This document shows, in pieces, positions 1 through 6,805 of a DNA stretch of 51,754 nucleotides (position 1 is its first letter; the number at the start of each line of letters is the position of its first letter). The notes below the pieces were generated by a model, which worked only from the letters and a program-made list of their open reading frames with translations, was not told where the DNA came from and made no database searches. Source of the stretch: an uncultured Microbacterium sp. (lineage in GTDB: Bacteria > Actinomycetota > Actinomycetes > Actinomycetales > Microbacteriaceae). Position numbers and translations under genes: made by a program. The stretch covers positions 1 to 51,754 of the forward strand of contig CAJYJO010000005.1 in assembly GCA_913774845.1 (NCBI GenBank), given 5' to 3'.

Positions 1-201
1 CGCAGCGACGGACCAGCCGTCATCAACGACCTGTCGGGCGAGCCGGAGCCGTTGGCGAGGAGTCAGAGCAGCGTTAGCGTGGGACACGAGGACCTCCTAG
101 GTCATCGAGTGCGGGAACTAGACAGCTTCACTCTCGACCGGGAGGTCCTCACCCGTCTATCGCGGCACACCTCAACCATCGTCCATGGACAGCACACCTA
201 G
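1..201 (+). CDS. possible 3' end of an unidentified gene (partial)
   Basis: Frame 1 is open from the window edge to a TAG at 199-201, giving about 66 residues that end in HTSTIVHGQHT. The piece is rich in charged residues and reads like protein, but I do not recognise a family and there is no start codon to judge. It may be the tail of a gene that begins outside the window, or chance in GC-rich DNA. Confidence 0.25.
   Translation, partial: RSDGPAVINDLSGEPEPLARSQSSVSVGHEDLLGHRVRELDSFTLDREVLTRLSRHTSTIVHGQHT
88..150. repeat. inverted repeat, 10-bp arms
   Basis: GAGGACCTCC at 88-97 is repeated in inverse orientation as GGAGGTCCTC at 141-150, with 43 bases between. The left arm also sits within GACCTCCTAGGTC, itself nearly palindromic. 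Whether it is a transcription or recombination site cannot be told from the sequence. Confidence 0.35.
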
Positions 202-212
202 CCACCCACGAC

Positions 213-626
213 TCAGCCTCGCAGGGCTCCGTAGTCGGCCAGAGTCGTGAACTCTGCCGCTGCCGCCTGAATCGTGTGGTCGGCGGTGATCAGGGCGTCG
301 GCCTGCAGGGTCGCGACGGCGAGATACTCCGCCAGCGCGGTGTCCTCCCAGTCGAGTTGTCGCGCGATCTTCCACGCCGTGGCGCGGGAGACCCGGTCGC
401 CAAGCAGACGGATCTGCAGCGCGGCGAGCCCGTCGAGTTGCGTGCGCGCCTCCTTCTCCTCGATCTTTCCCTCGCGCACTTCGCGGTAGAGCAGGGACAG
501 CACGTGGCTGCGGAGCACCGCAGGACCCACCAAGCGGCGCCGTGACCCGATTCCGGGATCGTCGCGAATGATTCTGAGTGCGGTCAGCGCGTCGATCGCG
601 AAGCGCTTCCCTTCGGGCATCGTCAT
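213..626 (-). CDS. PIN-domain protein (VapC-like), no partner antitoxin
   Basis: This 137-residue protein has the size and acidic-residue pattern of a PIN-domain ribonuclease: an N-terminal AIDALTAL strand with the first Asp near residue 13, and a C-terminal TALAEYLAVA...ALITADHTI region with the usual Asp residues. In VapC toxins these residues bind Mg2+ and cleave tRNA or rRNA. The family's central Glu is not obvious (VLRSHVLSLLYREV). The only possible site for a cognate antitoxin is the 76 bases upstream, before the stop of the TetR gene, which is too short. It is therefore an orphan, or a PIN-like protein with another role. The ATG at 626 gives a full-length domain; a second in-frame ATG lies two codons later. 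Confidence 0.6.
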   Translation of the reverse strand: MTMPEGKRFAIDALTALRIIRDDPGIGSRRRLVGPAVLRSHVLSLLYREVREGKIEEKEARTQLDGLAALQIRLLGDRVSRATAWKIARQLDWEDTALAEYLAVATLQADALITADHTIQAAAAEFTTLADYGALRG

Positions 627-702
627 CGTTCGAGATCCTCCCCTTTGATCGTTATGCTCACGGCCGCCGACGTGACGGCCTTTCGAACGAATGCAGCGGG
701 TG

Positions 703-1272
703 TCAGAGCGCGTCGATCAACCGATCGAGCGCCCAATGCACCGAGGCTCGAGCGTCCGAATCGCCGTGCGTCTCGACGAGCCAGAGAACGCCCTCGTTCA
801 TCGCGCCGGACAGCAAGTGGGTGAGCGCTTCGGCCTGGGCGGCGTCGGTGATCGTGTCGACGGCTTCGCGGAGTTCTTTCATCGAGGTCGATGCGTCGAG
901 GGCGCGCCATGTCGCCCAGCCCAGCACCGCCGGCCCCTCGACGAGAAGCACGCGCGCGGCGGCGTCGTCCGTGATCGCGTCGACGAAAGCGTGGCAGCCC
1001 GCGCGCAGGGCGGCGCGGGCGTCGGCGGACTCGATGTCTGCTCGCGCGACCACAGCGGCAGCGACCCGCTCGTGGCCGGCCCGCACGACGGCCTGGAACA
1101 GTCCGAGCTTGTCCGAGAAGTGATGATGCACCGCCCCTCGAGTCACCCCGGCGGCTGCCGCGATCTGCCCCACTGAGGCGCCTTGATACCCCGACTGCGC
1201 GAACGCCTCGGTGGCAGCGCGCAGGATCGAGTCGGCGGTCAAGGCAGCATCCGCCGCAGAGGCTCGGGGCAT
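703..1272 (-). CDS. TetR/AcrR family transcriptional regulator
   Basis: The 189-residue protein has a TetR N-terminal helix-turn-helix: LTADSILRAATEAFAQSGYQ, then GQIAAAAGVTRGAVHHHFSDK around residues 30-55. The rest is an all-helical ligand-binding domain of normal length for the family. It is divergent from the VOC gene starting at 1341, with 68 bases between them holding two matching 19-bp palindromes. TetR proteins commonly repress themselves and a divergent neighbour, so the VOC protein is the likely target. The ligand is unknown. Confidence 0.9.
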   Translation of the reverse strand: MPRASAADAALTADSILRAATEAFAQSGYQGASVGQIAAAAGVTRGAVHHHFSDKLGLFQAVVRAGHERVAAAVVARADIESADARAALRAGCHAFVDAITDDAAARVLLVEGPAVLGWATWRALDASTSMKELREAVDTITDAAQAEALTHLLSGAMNEGVLWLVETHGDSDARASVHWALDRLIDAL

Positions 1273-1285
1273 GAGGTCTTCCTTT

Positions 1286-1330
1286 TACGTGCATGGTGTA
1301 CGTATGCTTTTTACGTTCACATTGTATGTA
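1286..1330. promoter_or_regulatory. two tandem TetR operator candidates
   Basis: Two 19-bp dyads share the pattern TACGTNCANNNTGNACGTA. The first is at 1286-1304. The second is at 1312-1330, with one deviation (ATGTA in its right arm). They start 26 bases apart and fill the space between the divergent TetR and VOC genes, and the second reaches the ribosome-binding site AAAGGA of the VOC gene. The dyads are seen directly; binding by the adjacent TetR protein is inferred. Confidence 0.7.
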
Positions 1331-1340
1331 AAGGATGGTC

Positions 1341-1736
1341 ATGATGAAAAGCTTCTACCCCGTCGTCCAGGTCGCGAACCCCGCCGAGGTCGCGCGGGCG
1401 TTCGTCGATCACTTCGGCTTCGAGGAGACCTTCACCGCCGACTGGTACGTCAGCCTCCGCAACGGCGGACACGAGCTGGCCGTCCTCGACGCCACATACG
1501 AAACGATCCCCGAGGGCTTTCGCGCTGAATGCCGGGGCGTCCTGCTCAACGTCGAAGTCGACGACGCGACCGACCACTACGCGCGGCTGCGCGATTCGGG
1601 TCTGCCCATCCGGCTCGCTCTTCGCAATGAGCCGTTCGGTCAGCGACACTTCATCGTCGAAGTGCCCGGCGGCATCCTCGTCGACGTGATCGAAGAGATT
1701 CCACCCACCGCGGAGTTCGCCGCCGCCTTCGCCTGA
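1341..1736 (+). CDS. VOC (glyoxalase/bleomycin-resistance) family protein
   Basis: A 131-residue single-module VOC protein. It begins with FYPVVQVANPAEVARAFVDHFGF, the usual first beta-alpha unit, and ends with RHFIVEVPGGILVDVIEEI, the last strand carrying the metal-ligand or substrate Glu. VOC proteins include glyoxalases, dioxygenases and antibiotic-binding proteins; the substrate here is not evident. I chose ATG 1341 over ATG 1335, because the latter lies inside the AAAGGA ribosome-binding site (1330-1335). It is divergent from a TetR gene and probably controlled by it. Confidence 0.85.
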   Translation: MMKSFYPVVQVANPAEVARAFVDHFGFEETFTADWYVSLRNGGHELAVLDATYETIPEGFRAECRGVLLNVEVDDATDHYARLRDSGLPIRLALRNEPFGQRHFIVEVPGGILVDVIEEIPPTAEFAAAFA

Positions 1737-1804
1737 CAACGCGCTGATCAAACCGATGCGGTCGCGTCACGTGCGGGGGAGGTTGTGGCGATCGCGGAGG
1801 TCCT

Positions 1805-2071
1805 GTGCCTCCCGGTCTGGCCGAGGAGCTCTCGCTGGAGTTCGTCCCCTTCGCCGACCTTGATCCCGCGACCAGCTCTTTCATGTGCAGCATCCGGGTC
1901 GACGACGTCGACGAGCTGTACCGACGCATCACGGCGGCAGGGGTTGTCGAGAAGATGGTCGGGTTCCCGCGTGTTCATCCGGTGGCGACGCAGCCGTCTG
2001 GATTGCGGATCGGGAACCTGATCGACATCGACGGGACGCAGGTGAACCTGATCGAGAACACCGCGCCGTGA
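1805..2071 (+). pseudogene. 5'-truncated VOC/bleomycin-resistance-type gene
   Basis: The frame from GTG 1805 gives 88 residues. From ELSLEFVPFADLDPATSSFMC onward it matches the second half of bleomycin-resistance-type VOC proteins (VDDVDELYRRITAAGV, then LIDIDGTQVNLIE). Family members normally carry about 45 more residues at the N terminus, forming the first beta-alpha-beta unit. These are missing: only about 68 bases separate the start from the preceding gene, and they do not encode that unit in any frame I checked. It is probably a remnant. A short functional protein cannot be excluded. Confidence 0.55.
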
Positions 2072-2102
2072 GAGGTGGACTGAGCCTCCCGAAGCTCTTG
2101 CC

Positions 2103-2513
2103 ATGAGCGTCAGTCTGAGGGTGGGCCCGATCGCGTATCCCGTCGGACGCGCCGACTTCCTCGGGTCGCTCTTCGACACCGTCACGGTTCGCCTCGAGGG
2201 CGGCGGGCGCGGCTCGCGGTTCCCGACTCTCGCAGGGCTGTATCGGGATGGTGAGTTGTCTCCGGATGCCGCCCAGCTCGCCCGCGTGGAACTGGTGAAC
2301 GTCGAGCGCGAGTTGCGGCAGCACCCGCCCGCCGGCGTGGTTTGGGACATCGACAAGCCGGGCCTCGTTCCGCCGTGGGGGAGCGACATCGCCGACACGA
2401 TCACCTCGCTCGGTGACTACTTCGTGACGGCCGATGGGCGGCAGCTCATCGCGGTGATGGATGCCGCGCTCGACGCGAGCGCTCGTACCGGGAAGCCGGT
2501 GCGGATCGTCTGA
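2103..2513 (+). CDS. Imm70-like immunity protein
   Basis: A 136-residue soluble protein with the layout I associate with the Imm70 family: an N-terminal VGPIAYPVG strand, a FLGSLFDTVTVRLEGGGRGSRFP segment, a central helix with ARVELVNVERELRQ, the hallmark VVWDIDKPGLVPPWG, and a C-terminal TSLGDYFVTADGRQLIAVM helix. Imm70 proteins are thought to neutralise polymorphic toxins delivered by neighbouring cells. No matching toxin gene lies nearby, so it may be a stand-alone defence against kin toxins. Family assignment is from memory of the pattern. It begins at ATG 2103. Confidence 0.55.
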   Translation: MSVSLRVGPIAYPVGRADFLGSLFDTVTVRLEGGGRGSRFPTLAGLYRDGELSPDAAQLARVELVNVERELRQHPPAGVVWDIDKPGLVPPWGSDIADTITSLGDYFVTADGRQLIAVMDAALDASARTGKPVRIV

Positions 2514-2536
2514 CTGTCTCGCGATCGTCGTCGCGG

Positions 2537-2572
2537 CAGGATGGAGCGGTGAGTCAGGATGGAGCGGTGAGT
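2537..2572 (+). repeat. 18-bp tandem duplication spanning a start site
   Basis: CAGGATGGAGCGGTGAGT occurs twice, end to end, at 2537-2554 and 2555-2572. Each copy carries a purine-rich AGGATGGAG followed by GTG, so each could act as ribosome-binding site plus start codon for the GIY-YIG gene downstream. Because 18 is a multiple of three, both GTGs (2549 and 2567) are in the same frame. Confidence 0.9.
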
Positions 2573-3018
2573 ACTGAGCGGGACGCCGCGTACGCCGTTG
2601 TCGACGAACTCGCCGAGTGGTCGGATTGGCGGCCCTTTTTCGAGGTGGCCGAGGGCGCCCCCACGTCTCCCGGCGTGTATCAGATGCGCCTTCGGGACGG
2701 TCTGATCGTCTATGTCGGAATGGCGGGGAGCGTCGTGGCCAAGGTATCCGCGGACGGCTCTCGATCTACCGACGCGGCAAAGGCGCGGTGAGCGGTTTCG
2801 GCGAGGCGGCGCTCGATCGGGCGCTGGCGGATGCCGAGTTCATCGAGGAGCATCTCGCGAACGTCAGGGAGGGTCAGCCCTCGAGGGCATCGGTTTGGGC
2901 GATCGACGCGATTCGACGACTGGACGTCGAGGTCCGCTGGACCCCGTGCGAGACTGCGGCATCAGCGTTGGCAGTGGAAACAGCGGTCGTCGCGTTGCTG
3001 CGCACGCATGGCATCTGA
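2549..3018 (+). pseudogene. GIY-YIG nuclease-like gene with a -1 frameshift
   Basis: Read from GTG 2549, the protein reaches SPGVYQMRLRDGLIVYVGMAG, the GIY...YIG part of a GIY-YIG nuclease, and then goes out of frame. The next frame continues with ERRGQGIRGRLSIYRRGKGAVSGFGEAALDRA and ends at ETAVVALLRTHGI (stop 3016-3018). That part supplies the conserved Arg and the C-terminal Glu. The switch falls at a run of four G at 2725-2728; a fifth G would restore one frame of about 156 residues. It could be a real lesion, a slippage-dependent gene or a sequencing error. GIY-YIG domains cut DNA in repair, homing and restriction. Confidence 0.65.
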
Positions 3019-3025
3019 AATCGTG

Positions 3026-3061
3026 GCGCGAGCCGCGCGAGCCGCGCGAGCCGCGCGAGCC
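3026..3061. repeat. four perfect copies of a 9-bp unit
   Basis: GCGCGAGCC is repeated four times without change at 3026-3061, just after the stop of the GIY-YIG reading frame. The surrounding stretch 3019-3313 holds no gene I can support. Confidence 0.9.
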
Positions 3062-3313
3062 GGACGTCCGCATCCGCCCGGGCGGTTGTCGAGCAGCCCG
3101 TTGAGAATGGAGGCGGGGGCCCGACGACGGTTGCCGCACTGAGTGCGGAGCTCGGTCGCGACGATGGGGGCAGAGCGGTGCGGCGAACCCTCCGGCAAGG
3201 TTTTCCTGACCATGTTCGCCACACGTCATGGGACCCGCTGACGTCCGCCCATGTCGCGTACGTGCGGTCGAGACTGGGTCGTTCCCGCCCCTGAACGGTC
3301 GTCGAGGCGTGGG

Positions 3314-3892
3314 TCAGGGTGCCCAGAACCCCAGCGCGCAGAGCAGTCGTGTCTCGTCATCGGCATCCGCGGGCGGCTCGTTGGCCGGCGGGAACACGCC
3401 CCATTGCCGCCACTCGTCGGCGTGCGGGGTGACGTGCTCGTTGAATCCGGCGACGAGCTCGGGGGAGAGGTGGAACGGGATGCCGAAATGCTTCGCGATC
3501 GAGTGCGCCTGGAACGCGCGATACGTCGCCAGGTGCGCGAAGCCCTCGTCGGCCGGGTAGTCGCCGTAGGTGAACCGGAAGGTCTCGGCGATGTCGCCCG
3601 ATCGCACGGCTGCTGTCGCCTTGTCCATGAGCGCGTCGTATGACGCGATGGGGTCGTCGCCGAGCAGATCGACGTCGGCATAAGGGTCGCCGTCCGCGGC
3701 CGCGCGGCCCGCGAGCACGTCGGGAATCCAGGCTTCGTCGTAGGCATGGCGGCCAAGGATGCCGCGCAGCGTGGGCGACTCGAGCTGGCTCCACTCCTTC
3801 GGCACGGGGGCAGAGAAGTCGGCGGGATCGAGCTGGTCGATGACCTCGCGCAGCGCGGCATCGGCGTGGAGGAAGAGGGTGGCTGGGGTCAT
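3314..3892 (-). CDS. DinB/maleylpyruvate-isomerase-like (TIGR03086-type) protein
   Basis: A 192-residue helical protein resembling the actinobacterial TIGR03086 family of the DinB/MDMPI superfamily, whose members bind a metal and often act with mycothiol as thiol transferases or isomerases. The signs are an N-terminal LHADAALREVIDQL helix, a PVPKEWSQLESPTLRGILGRHAYDEAWIPDVLAGR region, and a C terminus with HADEWRQWGVFPP and RLLCALGFWAP. Histidines in the helices (LGRH, AHSIAKHFG) could be metal ligands. I start at ATG 3892 (MTPATLFLH); an upstream in-frame ATG at 4063 would add residues unlike the family and overlap the neighbouring gene. Confidence 0.6.
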   Translation of the reverse strand: MTPATLFLHADAALREVIDQLDPADFSAPVPKEWSQLESPTLRGILGRHAYDEAWIPDVLAGRAAADGDPYADVDLLGDDPIASYDALMDKATAAVRSGDIAETFRFTYGDYPADEGFAHLATYRAFQAHSIAKHFGIPFHLSPELVAGFNEHVTPHADEWRQWGVFPPANEPPADADDETRLLCALGFWAP

Positions 3893-3953
3893 GGTGGGGA
3901 CGGTACTCCCGGCTACCGACATGGACCAGACCTGCCGCGGCGCGCGATGAGTC

Positions 3954-4646
3954 TCAGGTGCGCCGGACGCCTGCGCGCTGGATTCCGGCCAGGAGAACGT
4001 CGATCGCGAAGTCGCGCCGTGCCGAGTCGTCGGGGCCGGTGAGCAACGACGCTGAGCGAGCAACGTGCGGGAATCCCTCGGCGTCGGCCCGTTCGTAAGC
4101 GGTCAGGACGTGTTCGCGATCGTCGCCGACGTCCCCGCGGCTGAGCCTGACGGTCCGCTCGACGGCGGTCGATGCGGCGAACTGCGCGATGAGGTCGACC
4201 GCGAGCGCGGCGCGGTCGGCGCGAACGCCGCCCGCCTCCATGAGTGCCAACTCGTGTTCGGCGAGACGCAGAGCGCCGGGCAGGACCGGGATGGAGCCGA
4301 GCGCGATCGTGCCGAGGCCGGGGTAGGCCTCCAGCGTCTCGATCGTGTGGACGATGGTGCCGGCGAGGGCGTCTCGCCAGTCGCGGCCGTCGTTGGTGGC
4401 ATCCACGAGCGACACCTCGGCGTACGCGGCATCCAGGACGTGCTCGAGCAGGATCTCGCGGTTGCCGAAGTACGCGTAGAGCGAGGCGGGGCCGGTTTCG
4501 ACCCGTGCCGCGACGTGCCGGAGGCTGACCGCGTCGACACCGTTCTCGCGAATCAGGGCCATCGCCGCCTCGAGGATCGACTGCCGGGACAGGGGCGCCT
4601 TCGCAGGGCGGGCGCGGCGCGAGACCGGTTCTGCGGGCGACGGCAT
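3954..4646 (-). CDS. TetR/AcrR family transcriptional regulator
   Basis: A 230-residue regulator. The helix-turn-helix lies around residues 18-65: LSRQSILEAAMALIRENGVDAVSLRHVAARVETGPASLYAYFGNRE. It is followed by a long helical C-terminal domain of the TetR_C type. It is divergent from the NmrA-like oxidoreductase at 4724; the 77 bases between them hold a promoter and a strong dyad overlapping its -10 region. The arrangement suggests repression of the oxidoreductase, with release by a small ligand that may be the enzyme's substrate. Confidence 0.9.
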   Translation of the reverse strand: MPSPAEPVSRRARPAKAPLSRQSILEAAMALIRENGVDAVSLRHVAARVETGPASLYAYFGNREILLEHVLDAAYAEVSLVDATNDGRDWRDALAGTIVHTIETLEAYPGLGTIALGSIPVLPGALRLAEHELALMEAGGVRADRAALAVDLIAQFAASTAVERTVRLSRGDVGDDREHVLTAYERADAEGFPHVARSASLLTGPDDSARRDFAIDVLLAGIQRAGVRRT

Positions 4647-4662
4647 GCCAACACGCTATCAC

Positions 4663-4710
4663 TTGACACGATCGGTATTCGTGACGAACATTGTTCGCGA
4701 ACGCTGTTCG
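4663..4710 (+). promoter_or_regulatory. promoter with overlapping TetR operator
   Basis: TTGACA at 4663-4668 is a consensus -35 box; 17 bases on lies GAACAT (4686-4691), a weak -10. A 26-bp dyad covers the -10: CGAAC at 4685-4689, the perfect palindrome GTTCGCGAAC at 4693-4702, and GTTCG at 4706-4710, with 3-base spacers. A protein bound there would block RNA polymerase from the NmrA-like gene. The adjacent divergent TetR gene is the likely source. Confidence 0.65.
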
Positions 4711-4723
4711 TGAAGGAGTTGTC

Positions 4724-5560
4724 ATGTCGATTCTCGTTGTCGGTGCGAGTGGCGCCGTGGGTGGTGCGGTCGTGGCGGGTCTGCTCGATCGAGGGGAGCG
4801 GGTGCGGGCGACCAGCCGCACGCCGCGGAAGCTGGCTCTGCCGGCGGAGGTGGAGGTGTTCGCGGCGGATCTCGAGGACCCGGCGTCGTTCACCGACGCT
4901 CTGACGGGTGTCGAGCGCGTCTTCTTCTACGCCGACCTCGCCGAGCCGGAGGCGTTGCTGGCGACCTTCGCGGCAGCGGGCGTGCGTCACGTGGTCGTCC
5001 TGTCGTCGTCGTCCGTGACGTTTCCAGGCGCGGCCGAGGACTTCAACGGGTCGCGCTTCCTCCGGGTCGAGGAGGCCATCGTGCGGTCGGGTCTCGCGTA
5101 CACGTTCCTGCGACCGGGCGGATTCGCGAGCAACGCGGCCCGCTGGAGCTGGGGCGTGAAGGGCGAGAGCGCCGTTCCGCTGCCGTACCCCGATGCGGTG
5201 CAGGCGCCCATTCATGAGCAGGACATCGCCGATGTCGCCGTGGTCGCCCTCACCACCGATGCCCTCGTGGGTGCTGCGCCGGTGCTGACCGGACCGGAGC
5301 GTCTCACCCTCCGTGAGCAGGTCGCGCTGATCGGCGACGTCATCCGGCGTCCGGTGGCGGTGATCAAGCAGACCGAGGCGGAGTCGTCGGCGATGCTGTC
5401 GAGGTTCGTCCCCGAGGTGTGGGTGCGGCAGATCATCAAGGATTGGCGTGAGGCGGTCGGCACGACTCCGCCCATCTCCGGTGAGTACACCCGCATCACG
5501 GGTCGCCCGTCGCGGACCTTTCGCGCGTGGGTGGTCGACCACGTGGAGTTGTTTCGTTGA
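4724..5560 (+). CDS. NmrA-like NAD(P)-dependent oxidoreductase
   Basis: A 278-residue atypical short-chain dehydrogenase of the NmrA/NAD(P)H:quinone-type group. The N terminus ILVVGASGAVGGAVVAGLLDRGERVRATSR has the GxxGxxG dinucleotide-binding turn and a following Arg that suits NADPH. Further signs are DLEDPASFTDALTGVERVFFY, VVVLSSSSV and RVEEAIVRSGLAYTFLRPGGFASN, typical of the family, which lacks the YxxxK catalytic pair. Members act as azo or quinone reductases or as redox sensors. Start ATG 4724 follows GAAGGAG. It is divergent from, and probably repressed by, the TetR protein at 3954-4646. Confidence 0.85.
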   Translation: MSILVVGASGAVGGAVVAGLLDRGERVRATSRTPRKLALPAEVEVFAADLEDPASFTDALTGVERVFFYADLAEPEALLATFAAAGVRHVVVLSSSSVTFPGAAEDFNGSRFLRVEEAIVRSGLAYTFLRPGGFASNAARWSWGVKGESAVPLPYPDAVQAPIHEQDIADVAVVALTTDALVGAAPVLTGPERLTLREQVALIGDVIRRPVAVIKQTEAESSAMLSRFVPEVWVRQIIKDWREAVGTTPPISGEYTRITGRPSRTFRAWVVDHVELFR

Positions 5561-5607
5561 GGGGCGGGTAGGGACTCACGCTCGACGCCTTCACAGGCAT
5601 TCTCTGG

Positions 5608-6299
5608 ATGCCACCCGCCGCCGCCTTGTCATCGCCGGTGCCACTTTTGCTGCTGAACCAACCCGGCGGGTTCGGCACGCGACGGAGGTATCCGCGACTG
5701 GCGGCGCGTGCTCGTGCCGCTGCGGCTGATGGCTTCGCGTCCGCGACGATCGAGCTCCCCGGCACTGGCGGTCGCCCATCACTCCCGGGCTCGGAGCAGG
5801 CGCGCACCGACCTGCGCGCTGCGCTCGCCGCCAGGGAGAAGCCGAGCCCCGACGTCATCGACCGGCTCATCCTGCCGCTGGTGGAAGCAGCGGTACCGGG
5901 GTGACAGGCGACGCTCGATGCGGTGCTCGCCTTGCCCGGGATTGGGTCGAAGGTCGGGTTCTCGGGCGGAGTGATCGCGGTGGGTGTGCGGCTCGCAGCC
6001 GTTGAGCCGCGCATTACGGCGGCGGGGCTGGTTGCCGGGAGCTATGTGCCTCGCTCAATGATGGACGAGGCGCAGCGCGTCAGGATTCCGCTTCACGTGC
6101 TGTTGCAGTGGCATGACGAGGGGAATGATCGTCAGGCTGCGCTGGAACTGTTCGACGCGTTCGGTTCCGCGGAGAAGACGCTGGTGGCCAACATGGGCGG
6201 GCATACGGGTGCGGGGATGATGCGGGGCGGTTCTTTGCGCGGCACCTGGGGAGGGCCTCGCGCGGAGATCGAAGGAGGCTTGAGGCGCCTTCGCAATGA
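5608..6299 (+). pseudogene. alpha/beta-hydrolase (dienelactone-hydrolase-like), broken twice
   Basis: The frame from 5608 encodes a hydrolase-like protein (VPLLLLNQPGGF, then DGFASATIELPGTGGRPSLPG, PLVEAAVPG). It meets TGA at 5902-5904 where a Trp codon is expected, and resumes in the same frame with QATLDAVLALPGIGSKVGFSGG (nucleophile-elbow region), IPLHVLLQWHDEGNDRQAALELFDAFGS and ANMGGHTG. After about 6210 the sense reading shifts frame to GDDAGRFFARHL and stops at 6297-6299. One nonsense and one frameshift lesion make it very likely a pseudogene of a short cytosolic hydrolase of about 220 residues. A GGATGCC heptamer at 5606 is the last one before the 14-kb gap in that motif. Confidence 0.7.
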
Positions 6300-6317
6300 A
6301 GTGAGGCCCTGGCGCCC

Positions 6318-6685
6318 ACGACAGCCAATAACCTGACACTGGTCGAGATCCGGGCGAAGTGCCGTCGCCTGAAGCAGCGTGAGGGTCTGAAGATGGTGGT
6401 CATCGACTATCTGCAGCTGCTCACGAGCGGTAAGCGCGTCGAGTCGCGTCAGCAGGAGGTCAGTGAGTTCTCGCGCGCGCTCAAGCTGATGGCGAAGGAG
6501 CTGCAGGTTCCCGTTGTCGCTCTATCGCAGCTGAACCGTGGCGCCGAGCAGCGCGCTGATAAGAAGCCGGCGCTTTCCGACCTGCGTGAGTCGGGCTCGA
6601 TCGAGCAGGATCCGACATGGTGGTGCTCCTGCACCGCGAGGCCGCGTACGAGGAGTGCTCACCCCGTGCTGGTGCGGGCGATCTT
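6318..6685 (+). pseudogene. dnaB: internal fragment of replicative helicase gene dnaB
   Basis: From about 6318 the translation [40 protein letters not shown] and [12 protein letters not shown]...[10 protein letters not shown] is unmistakably the C-terminal RecA-like domain of DnaB: Walker B region, H3 loop and part of H4. The Walker A half, the N-terminal domain and the C-terminal tail are missing. A one-base loss near 6611 shifts the frame: [13 protein letters not shown] continues in the next frame, and similarity ends soon after. The true dnaB must lie elsewhere. The fragment sits at the left edge of the defence island and may have arrived with it. Confidence 0.8.
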
Positions 6686-6805
6686 TCTTTGCGTGTCAGT
6701 CAGCTCTCCCGCGCGAATAGCGACCAGCTTCTGAGAACTGCTCGTTTCAAGTGTCTGGGACAGAGCTCACGGTCCACTTGGAATGGGCATCTATAGAGTA
6801 CGAGT

